A stretch of 64,000 nucleotides of DNA from Oscheius tipulae (taxonomy: Eukaryota; Nematoda; Chromadorea; Rhabditida; Rhabditidae), in assembly GCA_037178975.1 (NCBI GenBank), contig JASJZH010000006.1, positions 7,440,001 through 7,504,000 of the forward strand. Direction: 5' to 3'. The position numbers and the translations under genes are program-made. Below, piece by piece: positions 12,487-23,900 of the stretch (the stretch's first letter is position 1; each line of letters starts with the position of its first letter). The notes under the pieces were generated by a model that saw only the letters and a list, made by a program, of their open reading frames with translations, was not told the DNA's origin and ran no database searches.

Positions 12487-12552
12487 ACGGCTTTTTGTGT
12501 AGAAAACGCATTACAAACCAGTCAAGGAAAAACACGATATGCTTGACGTATT

Positions 12553-12598
12553 TTTTCATAGCCAATTTCCGCTAACCAGAGGACGATCTTCTTTAGCT
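12553..12598 (-). repeat. Copy 2 of a dispersed short element (RPL[IV]SGN)
   Basis: The partner of the copy at 8986-9030, in the same orientation. It sits between the 3' ends of the GalNAc-transferase and insulin-like genes, at the end of a 90-codon minus frame (12828-12556). Confidence 0.55.
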
Positions 12599-12743
12599 AG
12601 AACTCGCGTTTCCTCGCGAACTGACAAAAGATTATCTGCGAGCCAAGAGATGCCGGAATGATTTCTGTCTGTGAGGTAAAACGGAAACAGGGAGACCTTC
12701 ATTTTGACTTCAGCTGCGAATATTGTTGGGATATTATACAAAA

Positions 12744-13174
12744 TTAGTAATGGTGAGAGTTTGACAAATTGTTCCAGTTGCTCCTTAAGATCTTGTAGAA
12801 CTTGAATGCTTGAAGCTGGGTGCAGCAAAGACGAGTCAAAACATCGGGATCACATAATTTATCGCAGCACATCTTGTGAGCTTCTTTGTAATGCACTTCA
12901 AAAGTGGAGAATCCCTTTTGATGGCGCTTGATTCGACTCAAAACGTTGCGAATCTCTAAAAATAAATCTTCTTTTCCATTGCTTAGGTATTCTTACTTTC
13001 CAAGTGAGTCGGCTCTCCCCAATTTATTTTACGGTAGCAAGGTTGTTCTTCGCCGTACGGTGTGCAGATTCCTCGCATCCTGTGACTCAATTCACGTCCA
13101 CATAGCCTTTCCTTGACAACTTCGAAGCCGTAGCTGTATGCGACAGAAACCAGAAGTAGGAGTAGCAACTTCAT
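12744..13174 (-). CDS. Insulin-like peptide, eight-cysteine nematode type
   Basis: ATG at 13174 opens a signal peptide (MKLLLLLLVSVAYSYG). Exon 1 encodes the B chain: LCGRELSHRMRGIC has the insulin spacing C-x11-C, with an extra Cys eight residues on (TPYGEEQPC). A donor GTAAGA and a roughly 40-base intron lead in phase to exon 2, with a dibasic KR (LSRIKRHQKG) as a likely C-peptide cut, then the A chain CCDKLCDPDVLTRLCC, exactly C-C-x3-C-x8-C plus one extra Cys. Eight cysteines predict the three insulin bonds plus a fourth, as in C. elegans beta-type insulins. It would be a secreted ligand of the DAF-2-type receptor, agonist or antagonist unknown. The open frame runs about 25 codons past the last Cys, unusually long, so an additional intron or a different 3' end is possible. 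ATG is preceded by TTTTCAG, a possible trans-splice or intron acceptor. Confidence 0.85.
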
Positions 13175-16100
13175 TTTGTCTGAAAACAATGAATGTAAAA
13201 AAGATGAAAGAGGAAGTGGAGCCACTCAATTGAGGATCACAACTAACAACGGCCACTATCAGGGCGGCCTCTAGAGGGAGGCCTGTTTGTAAGAAAAAAA
13301 CGGCTCTGATAGCAAAGGACAGTGTGCTCGGAAGTTTCCAGCACGTGCATGAGGTAAAAGTTAGCCTGGAACAGAGTAAACTTACCGACCTTTTTATAAG
13401 TAATGGTTATCGGTAGTAAGTCGTCTAGACATGCTGATAAGACCGAAGGGTCAGAATCTACAAGCTGATACTGTTTTTGCCACGTAAACAATAGGCTTGT
13501 TCGCAGTTTGAACACTCCATTCTCGATTTAGACAGCAATAATTCAAAAACCAAAGAAAGCGAAAAACAAATGATGATCCTTCCGTACGTGTGTTCCCCAT
13601 TGCTCGCAGTTCACATGCAGATAGTTGACTAGAGAGAACGTCCCCAAAGCTGATTGGCGTGTCAGTGAGTTAGATAAAGTCTGATAATAAACTACTTGAT
13701 AAGTTACATGATATCTTTTTCTTCGATGCTAAGACCTATTTATTCATATCCCAAGTGTCAATTGACCGTGCTATTGGTGAATCTTGATCGGGTATAGTTT
13801 GTCACACTAACGTTTTGTAAAGAATAGCGTTACAAACATCGGTATACAACAATACTAGTCGTATCGAAACTGTGCAACTACATACAGCGTTGTGCTTCTG
13901 AACCAGATCTCCAATGAGTGCATCATCCTCTAGGTATAAACTCGCTCTTACTGCGTAGGTGGACTTCAAAGTTATATGGGTGAGCAAAAGATCGCTAAGA
14001 GGAAACGCTAAAAAGAACTTCAAAGGTGAAACCAACAAAACGTATCGCGACCCGTTTTTCTAAAGGTTGAGATAAGTAACGTGGAGCTCAATTACCAACT
14101 TGAGACTTTTATAAAGCCTTTTTGCACAGCTTGTAATTTTTGTGCTTCTCGGTACCCGTTTCCGTACTGGAAGCTTGCTCAGCAGCCACCGTGATAAGAG
14201 CCATTTGCGCTTTTTTGCGTGAGAGTACAATGTGTTTACGCGTAGCAGTTGTTCCGTTAGTTTTTCCTTGCTTCCTCTATCCGACAACCTTGTCGGTTAC
14301 TACGATACCCGTGGACATCATCCATCGACCCAGCCTTATCAAACCTAAAAAAAAAACAAGAACATTATTATTCTTTAACAGCGCACAACACCAAATATTT
14401 ACTCGGGGAGTGACAATGGATGGAGCGCGAGAGAGAGAGAGAGAGTGAGATCAGTAGTAGATAATGGGATGTCGTGAATCTGGGAAGAATCCCTCAAGAC
14501 TATCTTGTGACGGATCGTATGACCCTCCTAAAGTTGTCATTATTTAGGTTACAATACAAGAACTACCCTGGAAGTCTTGTGGCAGCACATCGTAGTCGGC
14601 TCTCTTACCAAATCGGACCAATGAATTGCGCATAGCCTTCTTTGCCGGTCGCAATCTGAAATATGTATGCCTCAAGGATCCGTCTCCTGAAAGCATTAAT
14701 CCCGTTGGAGCAAGAGCTCAAGTAACTAAATTAAATGAAGTGATCCTACACTTCAACCACACTCGAGTTTGGTTCCTCGTAGAAGTCTAAGCTGTATGCA
14801 AAGGAGGTACCATTCAACTTCTATAATTTTGGTCCAAGAGCCAATTGTTTACATACATGGTCCTCTTAAATCCTTGAGCGTGTCCACTAAACATGCTGTT
14901 TCTACGCGGCAGAGACTCGTAGAACTAATTATGAAATCTGACAATTGGCCTAAACAAGGCTCTCTACAACAAAAGAACACGACTACCTTCTATTCTATTG
15001 TTTTGTTGGTCCACCAGCACAATTCGGGGTGGACCAGGACCGGAAGTGAAGGTGCTGACAGATTTATACTAAATGTACTCCAGGGAGACATCTGCTGATG
15101 GCTGAGAATGGACTACATAGATCATGAGCCTGTTAAGCCGCATATGAAAAGATATGGGATGGTGGGAATATATAGTTACTCAGGCAAAACATCTCAACTT
15201 TTTTAATGATATCTTTGGTTACGTCAGAGACATTTTTTTGAGAAACGATAATGTCCAAAGCCAAAGGTATTAACGATCTTCCAATTATGAAGTACTGTTA
15301 CATATGGTTAGCACGGCTGGGAAGTTAGAGCCCATTTTGGCGCGTTGTACGGTAACTTTGGAGATTCTACCAAAACACCGCAAGTACACACCGTGGAACA
15401 GCCTCGGAGATGACTAGTGAGCAGACGAGCACAAAGACGAGAACGTGTGAGGACGCCATAGCTAACAGTGGTTTAGAAGGGCTGACACGTCGGCTCCGCC
15501 CCTCGTCTGCTTGATGACGTTCAGCCCCGAAATGAGGAAGAATTAACTCTACTATTGTAGAAAATTGAAAGACATTTGTCTACCAGGATCACAGACAAAC
15601 CAAGCTTTCTAATCCACCTACGGCGATATTCGTGTGCTCACCGCTCATCTGAGCATTTTACTTGTTAACCATGTAAACATAAACTGTATAAATGTCTATA
15701 TTTTCGCGTGATTTTTTCTTACTTTATATTATCTTTTTGACATAGGGATGTCACTCTTCAGCGTTTTTCAAGCCTCATTGAACAAAAGGTAGGATCTGTT
15801 TTATGCGAAGTTAAAACTTCTATCGTGATTCAGAGAGCTGCTTCTCGTTTGGCTTTCGTTTGATGTTTCTTGATTCAGCCACTTTAATGCTTGGTCACAG
15901 CCTCCTGGAGCTTTTTAGACACAGACATCGAGGAACCCAAAATAGCACATGAGGCGGCATCTTTTTGTCAAACTTCGTGGACATGTCGTAGTCATGATGC
16001 CGACTCTAAATCTTCCTTGACAGCTCTTCGTGTAGTCCTTGCGCTGATGACGAATTGGTGGAGGGAACCGATTAGAACTTTTTGATGTTGCATCGTGGGA

Positions 16101-19100
16101 GTACACTTATTTTGACAGTTCGATGAATGTGTGAATTGGCCAGATGGGTCTCTCCCATGAGAGGAAGGGGGAGGTTTCTCTCTTGCGTCTACCCTTAACC
16201 CGCGATTGGAGCAACAGCTTAACGTTGACGGACGTATCGTTTTGACGAGGGGGAATATGCTCTAATTTGGAGGAGAAATGAAAATTTCGGGGAGACCTCG
16301 AAAAATAATACTTCTTCAAAAACGGAAATCGAAAGCCCACACCTTCCATAACAAATTCTTTAGCTTCCGATGTGTCTGTTCTCGTTAAAGTGATCTCGGT
16401 GAATCTCTCCAAAGAACATGTCAAACCGAATGCAACATCCTCTTTGTAGTTTTTCTTTAAACGTCATCAGTCTTGCAGCCACTTCAGCATACATCAATCC
16501 CTATGCCAAGAAAAGACGAGGGTTTCTTTTTTGATTCTTCGTTTTGGTGTGTGTAATTAGCAGAGGAAACCATATACGTATGTGATTCAGATTGACGCCC
16601 AAGATTGTAGACATAATACGATACTAAAACACGCAGCTTTCATCGCAATTCATTTCACTTCATGTTGCATTTTTTCAACGGTCAGCATGGTCTTCTGTGC
16701 AAAGTTTTGGCCATGCTATGTTCTTGCTTCGACAAAGTTTTGTAGCAATTAAACGTTTTCAAGAGATGGCTGCATGAAATGAAGATGAACCGATCCAACC
16801 ACGCCTTATCAAATATACTTTTCGAAAGATTGCTATTTAAAAAGTCATCCCCTTTGAGAAATATCTAGCTTGTGCATATTTTTTGGTTTTTTGTACAAAA
16901 TATTACACCTTTGACCTACGACTGACTAACATCAAAACGAACTATGGGCTCAAAAACACCATTTGATCTAGTTTAACATAGTGTTCCTCTTATGAGTGAA
17001 ACTTGATATCGAAGGCGAAATCTAAAGGGGAATCAGTGTAATACCACCCTGTTGTTCGATGGTCCTCTGATACTCGAAAGTATCGCCGTGAGAAAATGTT
17101 TGTATAGACTAGTATTGTCAGATGGTTAACCTCCAGTAAATTTTGTGATTTTCTGTTGAAATGCATCATTTTCAAATATAGAAAGGGTTTAAGAAGCCAC
17201 GAAAGCAGAAATCTAGTTTCAGTGTTGTTGCTAGGCGTTTCTGCGCCAGCGTGTGGCGTGATTTTCCGCGTATACAATGCTCATCAGCGAGGGGCAGCTG
17301 TCGTTTGTGCAGCAAGGGTCAGGTCCCGTGGCGAATGACTAGCCGCTTTTCCCGGCTCCCCAATACCTAGTGCGCAATGACGGGTAAAACCTTCTTTCTA
17401 CAACTTTTCGGTGTTTTCATTCATTTTGGTGCTATTTCGATTGAACTTCCCCAGTTTTCACTCTTTCTGCTAACTCTCATCTTTTGACCGAAGATGAATG
17501 TAGAGTTCACGTGAATGCCATGGCTGACTTTAAATGCCGTGTTATTCGCTTTAATGTGGGATTTATGGCTGTCTATGAGGTTTTTTCCTAGAACCATTAC
17601 ATCAGCTGAACTGTTCTGTCTATTTTATTGAAGTTATCTCAAAAACAGGTTTTCTTCTTTCTCATTTCCGGTCAGGGGCGAGATGCAGCGCCATTCTTAC
17701 ACTTCTACTACTCTTGAAAGGCGTTTCTGTTCTCTCTTGTTGGTTTAATCGTTGCAAAACTACAACATACAAGTACAAAAATAATATTTATATATCAGTT
17801 TCAAAACAGCAATTAGTTTGTTCCCACCTGCATGTCCGTCTCGCTCAAACGAAGAAAACGCCCTTTGTCCCACTTTCAGCCCTTCGATATCGCCCATCTT
17901 TCGTTTTACCCGTTCAATTTCTTAACTTTACTCTATTTCGAACCAATTTTCAAGGTTTATTCAGAGGGTTCTCAACGATGGGAAACAAACCTAGGAATCG
18001 AAAAAATAGGAGGTGGACTACTAGAACAGGTAAAGCTACAAGTTTTTCTTTGAATAAACACAGGTCTTTCATCACTATTTGCCAGATCATGAATCAGGGT
18101 CTATATGCTATCAGAGGTAGCTTTTGAACGATGCCATCTACTTTTGTCACGTTCTAAAATGGCAACTTGATTTCGAGAATTTGCAGGGTGGTCCGTTGAC
18201 ACTCTCACTCTCTTCTTTTTGTCTGTTATCTGTCAGACATCTATGACATTACAACATACCCTTGTACAGTTTTTTGTACTCAAAGACAGAAATCGCTCTC
18301 AGTGTCTCACCTTAGTACCTGTTAGGAAACTCGCCCTGGTCCTCCTCCTCCTCCTCAGTCTTCATAATATTCGCCGAAAATGGTTTCCAGGCCTCAGTAG
18401 TTGCTGCGCAAATAACAGCAAATCGTTGGCCTTGTGGTACTTTTTTCCTTTGGAGCCACTCGTCTCGTTTCGCGTTTAGTCGGAATTTAAAACAGGAAGC
18501 GATACGATCAGAACGACCTATCTGACCCCTAACGCCATTTCATCACCACCACTCCGAGCCAATTTTTTGAATGTGCAGTTCTGTGACCAAGCGCAACTTG
18601 TTTCTCCCGCAGCCCCAACATTTCTCGGATCGGGAATACCTTTGACTACTATCCAACTATGGTGTAAGAGGTTTGGAATGGTAGAGAGACAGAAAGAAAA
18701 ACTGTTAGGCAATCTTCCCTGAATTGGCTCAGATTTTGCACATGTCCTCCGCATTATGCCACTAGGTTTTCCCCCACACAGTATCCTTGCACTCTGGTCC
18801 GTTTTGCCTATAAATTGTCAAGAGTTTCTTGACCTCGACGGAAGAGCGCTGTTGTTCTCGTTCACGTCCTTGTTTACAAAAATGATGTTCTATAAGTTTA
18901 ACTCCTTTTGTCGTATTTGTCGAGATCATATCTGTCTTCCGGTACTTTCCTCCGTCATTTTCAGTTTTCGTTTCGCAAGTTTCTCGCGTTACAACTTTTC
19001 GCTCTTTGTCTAGACTAATGTTTAAGTACTCACATGATCTATAAATGTTTGGAACAATGGTGTAGAAAACGCCAATGCGCTAGAAAATTTTCTTTAAAGG

Positions 19101-19314
19101 TAAGGTGGCAGAGTTGAGCAAGTGTTGACACACATCGGTTGAGAGCATTAGCCCAGCGGCATGTGCGTTCTCCTCTGATGTATTATCTGTGCTTGGAGGG
19201 TCGATCAGCCGATTTCACGTGCCCCATCGGCCCATCGTTTGTTCTCTCTTCTGGATCTCCTTATAAGGCCTTGAGGCAGTAGCACACCTCGATCTGTTCC
19301 ATTCCGGTTTTCCT
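13175..19314. other. Long region without a confirmed gene
   Basis: About 6 kb. Scattered frames of 60-140 codons show no family motif. A GA-repeat lies at about 14429-14446. Between 17.8 and 18.8 kb on the plus strand there are splice-like signals and protein-like stretches (for example VFHHYLPDHESGS, about 18064-18115), which may be upstream exons of the gene ending at 19948, but the phases do not chain. Near 19170-19290 a plus frame reads MYYLCLEG then FTCPIGPSFVL, spaced like the middle of a peritrophin-A chitin-binding domain; the flanking cysteines are not evident. Confidence 0.35.
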
Positions 19315-19948
19315 AGAGACCTGAATCCAATTTCCTACAGTGTAAAGCATTACTGTTCGTATCGTTCGTTTACAGATAGCTCAAACCCTCGCCCACAGAG
19401 TACAACCGCCTCAAATCTGTCATCTACCCCTCCAGACGGTTCGTGTTTTCTTTCTTAAAAATAACATCAAAATTTGACCTAATAACTAACAGAACTTGAT
19501 ACACGTGAAGGTAATCCAGTAAACACCCGCGAGCTCTTCGTAACGACACATGCCGTGCCTAGCTATCAAAAAGACGAAGCTTACTTTCGTATGTCTCAAA
19601 ACAAAGGTATAGTTCCGCTAGCGTCTTTTCCGCGTACCGTTACTTACTGATCTCCGCCACGCGGTGGTGTAGGCGGTTTGAAGACCTTGGCCCTCACGTG
19701 TGTCATGGTCTGACCATGTTTCTTACGACCTTAAATCACTAAATTTAGAACGTCTTCCCTCTCGGCTGATTTCATATTTTAAAATTTAGATCCCTCACCT
19801 TCTGAGCCTGAACCACCGATCACTAGACAGTCTGAAACAGTGTGAGTTTTCAGCTGCCTGTTTCTTTTATGTTCTGCCACCTTTGGGCAGATATGTCGGA
19901 AAAAGTTTGAGAATTTGATTTTACAGCACCGTCCCATCAGTTTTTTAA
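19315..19948 (+). CDS. 3' exons of an unrecognised Ser/Thr/Pro-rich gene
   Basis: Five exons chain with matching phases: 19315-19339 (RPESNFLQ), 19376-19438 (SSNPRPQSTTASNLSSTPP), 19493-19606 (TREGNPVNTRELFV, AVPSYQKDEAYFRMSQNK), 19790-19841 (DPSPSEPEPPITRQSE) and 19927-19948, which ends TVPSVF and stop TAA. Each has an AG acceptor and all but the last a GT donor, with introns of 36-183 bases. The composition suggests a flexible extracellular or cytoplasmic tail. The 5' part is not resolved; a chitin-binding-like stretch just upstream may belong to it. No poly(A) signal was seen directly after the stop. Confidence 0.5.
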
Positions 19949-20917
19949 AGATTAGTTTATTGCTTTGAGAACAGTCGCCTCATATCAGACCATCGCTTCC
20001 TTCGCACTGTTTGCCGCCACAGAACCATCAGATTTGCCCTCGACCCCTCTCTCTAGGTGTCCACATGTGTTCGTTTAGGGAATTCACATTCACAAAACAC
20101 AAACCATTCCTCCCGAAGTTTCTTTAAGTACAGTGTGACATCGGCTGGCCTATTACGTACATTGTTTGTGGCGGAGACTTTTCGGTAAATTCGGATGGAG
20201 AATTGAAACAGGTGTAATCGCCAAACAACTTCCCGGGTGTGGTCTTGATTCTCTGAAACAGTATGAGTCTCCACATTTTTTGCAAGCTAACAAGCCTGAG
20301 AGCCCATTTTTCATAGACGCCATGTGTTCAACTCTTGTCTCTTGGCTCTTGGCCTGACAATCAGGTGGCTCTGATGGGCCCAGGTGTCGTTTTTGCGCTA
20401 AGTTGTTTCCTTTCCGCCGTGTACTTTCCCCCGAAGAAGTGTGTGGTTTATCTGCAAAAGGCAGTCGGAGGTCTGGATGCGGTCCTGCGTCTCTTTCACA
20501 GCCCGATGCCCTGTATTCTCTCCGGTATCGTCTCATCTCAATTGTCCCCGTCGCCAACGCACTTTGTCGGTTGAAGGTCGTGCCCACTCGCCTTGCGAGT
20601 GACTCTGCCAGCTCAGCCCCCGTTCCATCTCGACTTGGAAAATTGATCATATTCCCCATATTAAATGCATTTAGTTAGTCATGTACAATCTGCGCCTTCG
20701 CGAACGATCTTTTTCGCGGTTAATCCTCTCTCTGACTCTCTCTCTCTCTGTCATACTGTCTCCTATCATTTTTTTCTTGGACGATCTCCGTCCAGAGTGT
20801 GCATGTCCATACCTTATCTCTGGCGAGTGGTGTGAGGCGTGTGCCTATCTGTCCCTTCTCTGGAACACACCAAACAGTTCTTCTTCCAGCGCCCAGAGTG
20901 GCTGCCAGTCTAACAGA
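19949..20917. other. Upstream region of the acetyl-CoA carboxylase gene
   Basis: About 970 bases with no certain gene. A 168-codon frame on the minus strand (20659-20153) and overlapping plus frames are open here, but none has a recognisable domain. A CT-rich tract lies at about 20730-20752. It probably holds the promoter and 5' UTR of the carboxylase gene. Confidence 0.4.
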
Positions 20918-23900
20918 ATGAGCGGACCAGAGAAGAGAATCCTTCGGATATCCAAGAGCTACCACACCGGGGAACACTCCGTAAGTTCATTGCTTCAATC
21001 TTAATGAACTAGCCATCAATTTAGACAAAAATCAACCAAGGAGATCCGATATGGGAGAGCATGGAAGACTTCATTGCACATCATGTCGCAGAGCCTGAGA
21101 AGAGGAAACTCATCAAAAAGGTTTGCTTTTACTCCTTTCCGTTCAAGCTTTCTTTTAAGATCTTGATTTCTACCAACGGTATTGCGGCTGTGAAATGCAT
21201 GACCTCAATGAGAAAACTACTGATGCACCAGTACAGACACGACAAGAATGTCAAGTTCATCTGCATGACCACAGAGCAGGAAATTCAGTCCAATGCCGGT
21301 ATGTCCGGTTACTTCCTGACTTTTGACAAATCCCTTCTCATGTTCCGCGTTTCCGACCTATTGAAACGCTAGACCGCCACGTGAGCGTTGACCTGATTTT
21401 GAAGGCGGCACTGATTTCCCTGCGGGTGCGTCTGTTCCGACACGGCTAACTAGAAAACGCGGGGATTGATTAAATGTTTTGTAGAGTACCTGAAGCGTAC
21501 TGACGACTACGTGATTGCACCTAGCGGAGACAACAAAAATAACTATGCCAACGTCGATGAAATCGTCTCTCATGCCCTCGAGAAGAAGGTATGTTCTGAG
21601 CAAAACTTGTATCCAATAAAAAATTAGGTCGATGCCGTCTGGGCTGGATGGGGACACGCTTCTGAAAACCCAGATCTGCCCAGAAAGCTGGCTGCTCATG
21701 GCATTAGCTTCATCGGTCCTCCTGCCGGCGCCATGTTCTCTCTTGGAGACAAGATTGCCAGTACCATCATTGCTCAGGTATTCAAACATTTTCAAGTGTT
21801 TATTTTCTGTTTAGTCCGTAAACATTCCCACCATTGAATGGTCTGGCAGTGGGCTGAAGTTGGACCTGGAACTTTGCAAGAAATCCGGAGAAGTCGCTGT
21901 GGGAGACGATTTGTTCAAAAAGGCTTGTGTGAATAACGTTGACGAAGGTCTTCAATCCGTTGAAAAGCACAAGATTGGCTACCCCCTTATGGCAAGTCTT
22001 ATCTATTTTTATCTAGAGGCCAAAAGCTCAAAAATAGTCTCGTCTGGCACAACAACGACTGTTTTTTTTTTCTAGATCAAAGCTTCGGAAGGAGGTGGAG
22101 GAAAGGGAATCCGAAAAGTTTGCAACGAGAAGGACTTTAAAGGTGCTTTCCATGCTGTCGCGACGGAGGTTCCGAACTCTCCCATCTTCATCATGAAGTG
22201 TGTCGAGAACGCCCGTCACATTGAAGTTCAGCTTATTGCTGACAGGTAACTAATTTATTTGATAGTCTGTAAAAATTGGACTTTAGATACGGAACTGTCA
22301 TTCCTGTCTACACACGTGACTGCTCCATCCAGCGTCGTTGTCAAAAAATCATCGAGGAAGCTCCAGCTAGCATTGCTCCAGAAGACACTCTTCGTCAGAT
22401 GCAGGAAGATGCCGTAGCCATTGCCAAATTGGTTGGTTACGAGTCTGCAGGAACCGTCGAGTACATGTACCTTCCCGATGAAAACAAATACTATTTCCTT
22501 GAGCTCAATCCACGTCTTCAGGTAGCTATTTTCGTTTTGTTTCACGGTCGAATTTAAAGGTCGAGCATCCCTGCACAGAAATGATTGCCGGCATCAACAT
22601 CCCCGGAATCCAGCTCCAGATTGCCATGGGACTTCCACTCCATAGAATCATTGACATTCGTAGCTTCTACGGCTTTCAAGGTAGGAGTAGATTGGAACAT
22701 TGACTTTACTGCTCGTTTCAGAGCAAGAGCTCTATAAGGATACTCCTCTCCCGGAATGTTTGGTCAAAACCACGGTTCATCAGCATTGTATCGCTGCCCG
22801 TATCACCTCGGAGGATCCTGAGGACTTCTTCCGTCCTTCCACTGGAAGTGTCAAGATGCTAGACTTCAAGTCGTCTCAAGACGTTTGGGGATACTTTTCC
22901 ATCTCCAGCTCCGGAAAGGTGCACGAGTTTGCGGATTCACAGTTCGGACACTTGTTCGCCATCGGTAGAAACAGACAAGAGGCCATCGCCAAGATGCGCT
23001 GTGCTCTGCAGGAACTCAACGTTCAGGCCACATTTGCTTCTCAGATTTCTTATCTCGGAGATATTCTCATTGATAAGGACTTCATCGAGAACAAATTCAA
23101 TACCCAGTGGCTCGATAACAGAATCGCCAGAGGAACTCAAGTGTCCACGAGTGACAAACATGAGCTCATCGCTGTCAGCAGTGCTGCCATCGGACACTCC
23201 AGAATCTCTGCTGCCTTCAGTAACTTCCGCAGTGCTGTCGAGCGAGGGCAGGTTCTTCCCACCAACGACCTGACAGAGACCATCGTCTTCGACTTAGTCA
23301 AAGACATGCTGATCTATAAGGTCAAAGTCACCAGAAGCGGTCCGATCACCTACTTCGTCACCTTGAATGGAGCCAGAACTGAAGTTGAGGTCCGTCAACT
23401 TGGCGAGAACAACGAAGGAGAAATAATTGTCACCTACCGTGGACTCAAAAGAACTTGTTCTTTGGAAGAGACCTCTGAACAGTTCAAGGTGTGAATCACA
23501 CGCATTTAAAGCATAACCAAGTCTTCAGGTTACCATCGATCACAAGCTGGCTGTCTTCGAGAAGGACAACGACCCTACTGTCCTGAAGTCCCCCTACACT
23601 GGAAAGCTTCTCAGCTACAAGAAAGCCAACGGAGAGTTTGTCGAGAAGGGCGACGTCTACGCCTCTATCGAGTCTATGAAGCTTGTCTTCGACGTCGAGA
23701 TCAAGAAGGCTCCTGGAAAGTAGGTCTATTCTATTTAACGTTTTCAAAACTTCTTTTCAGGCTTGAGCATGTTCTCCGCGAAGGAGATCCGCTCTACCCG
23801 GGAACAGTCATTGGTCGCATTGAGCAGTCCAACGCTGAAGCATACAGACCTCGTCCCTTCACCGAGCACTTTCCTGAGTGGTCCGAGTCGATCGAGAAGG

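Noticed and set aside
20153-20659. 168-codon minus-strand frame upstream of the carboxylase gene
   Set aside because: No family motif, no splice partners, and the plus strand is also open across the same GC-rich bases. A chance frame in promoter DNA is more likely, though a short unknown gene is not excluded.
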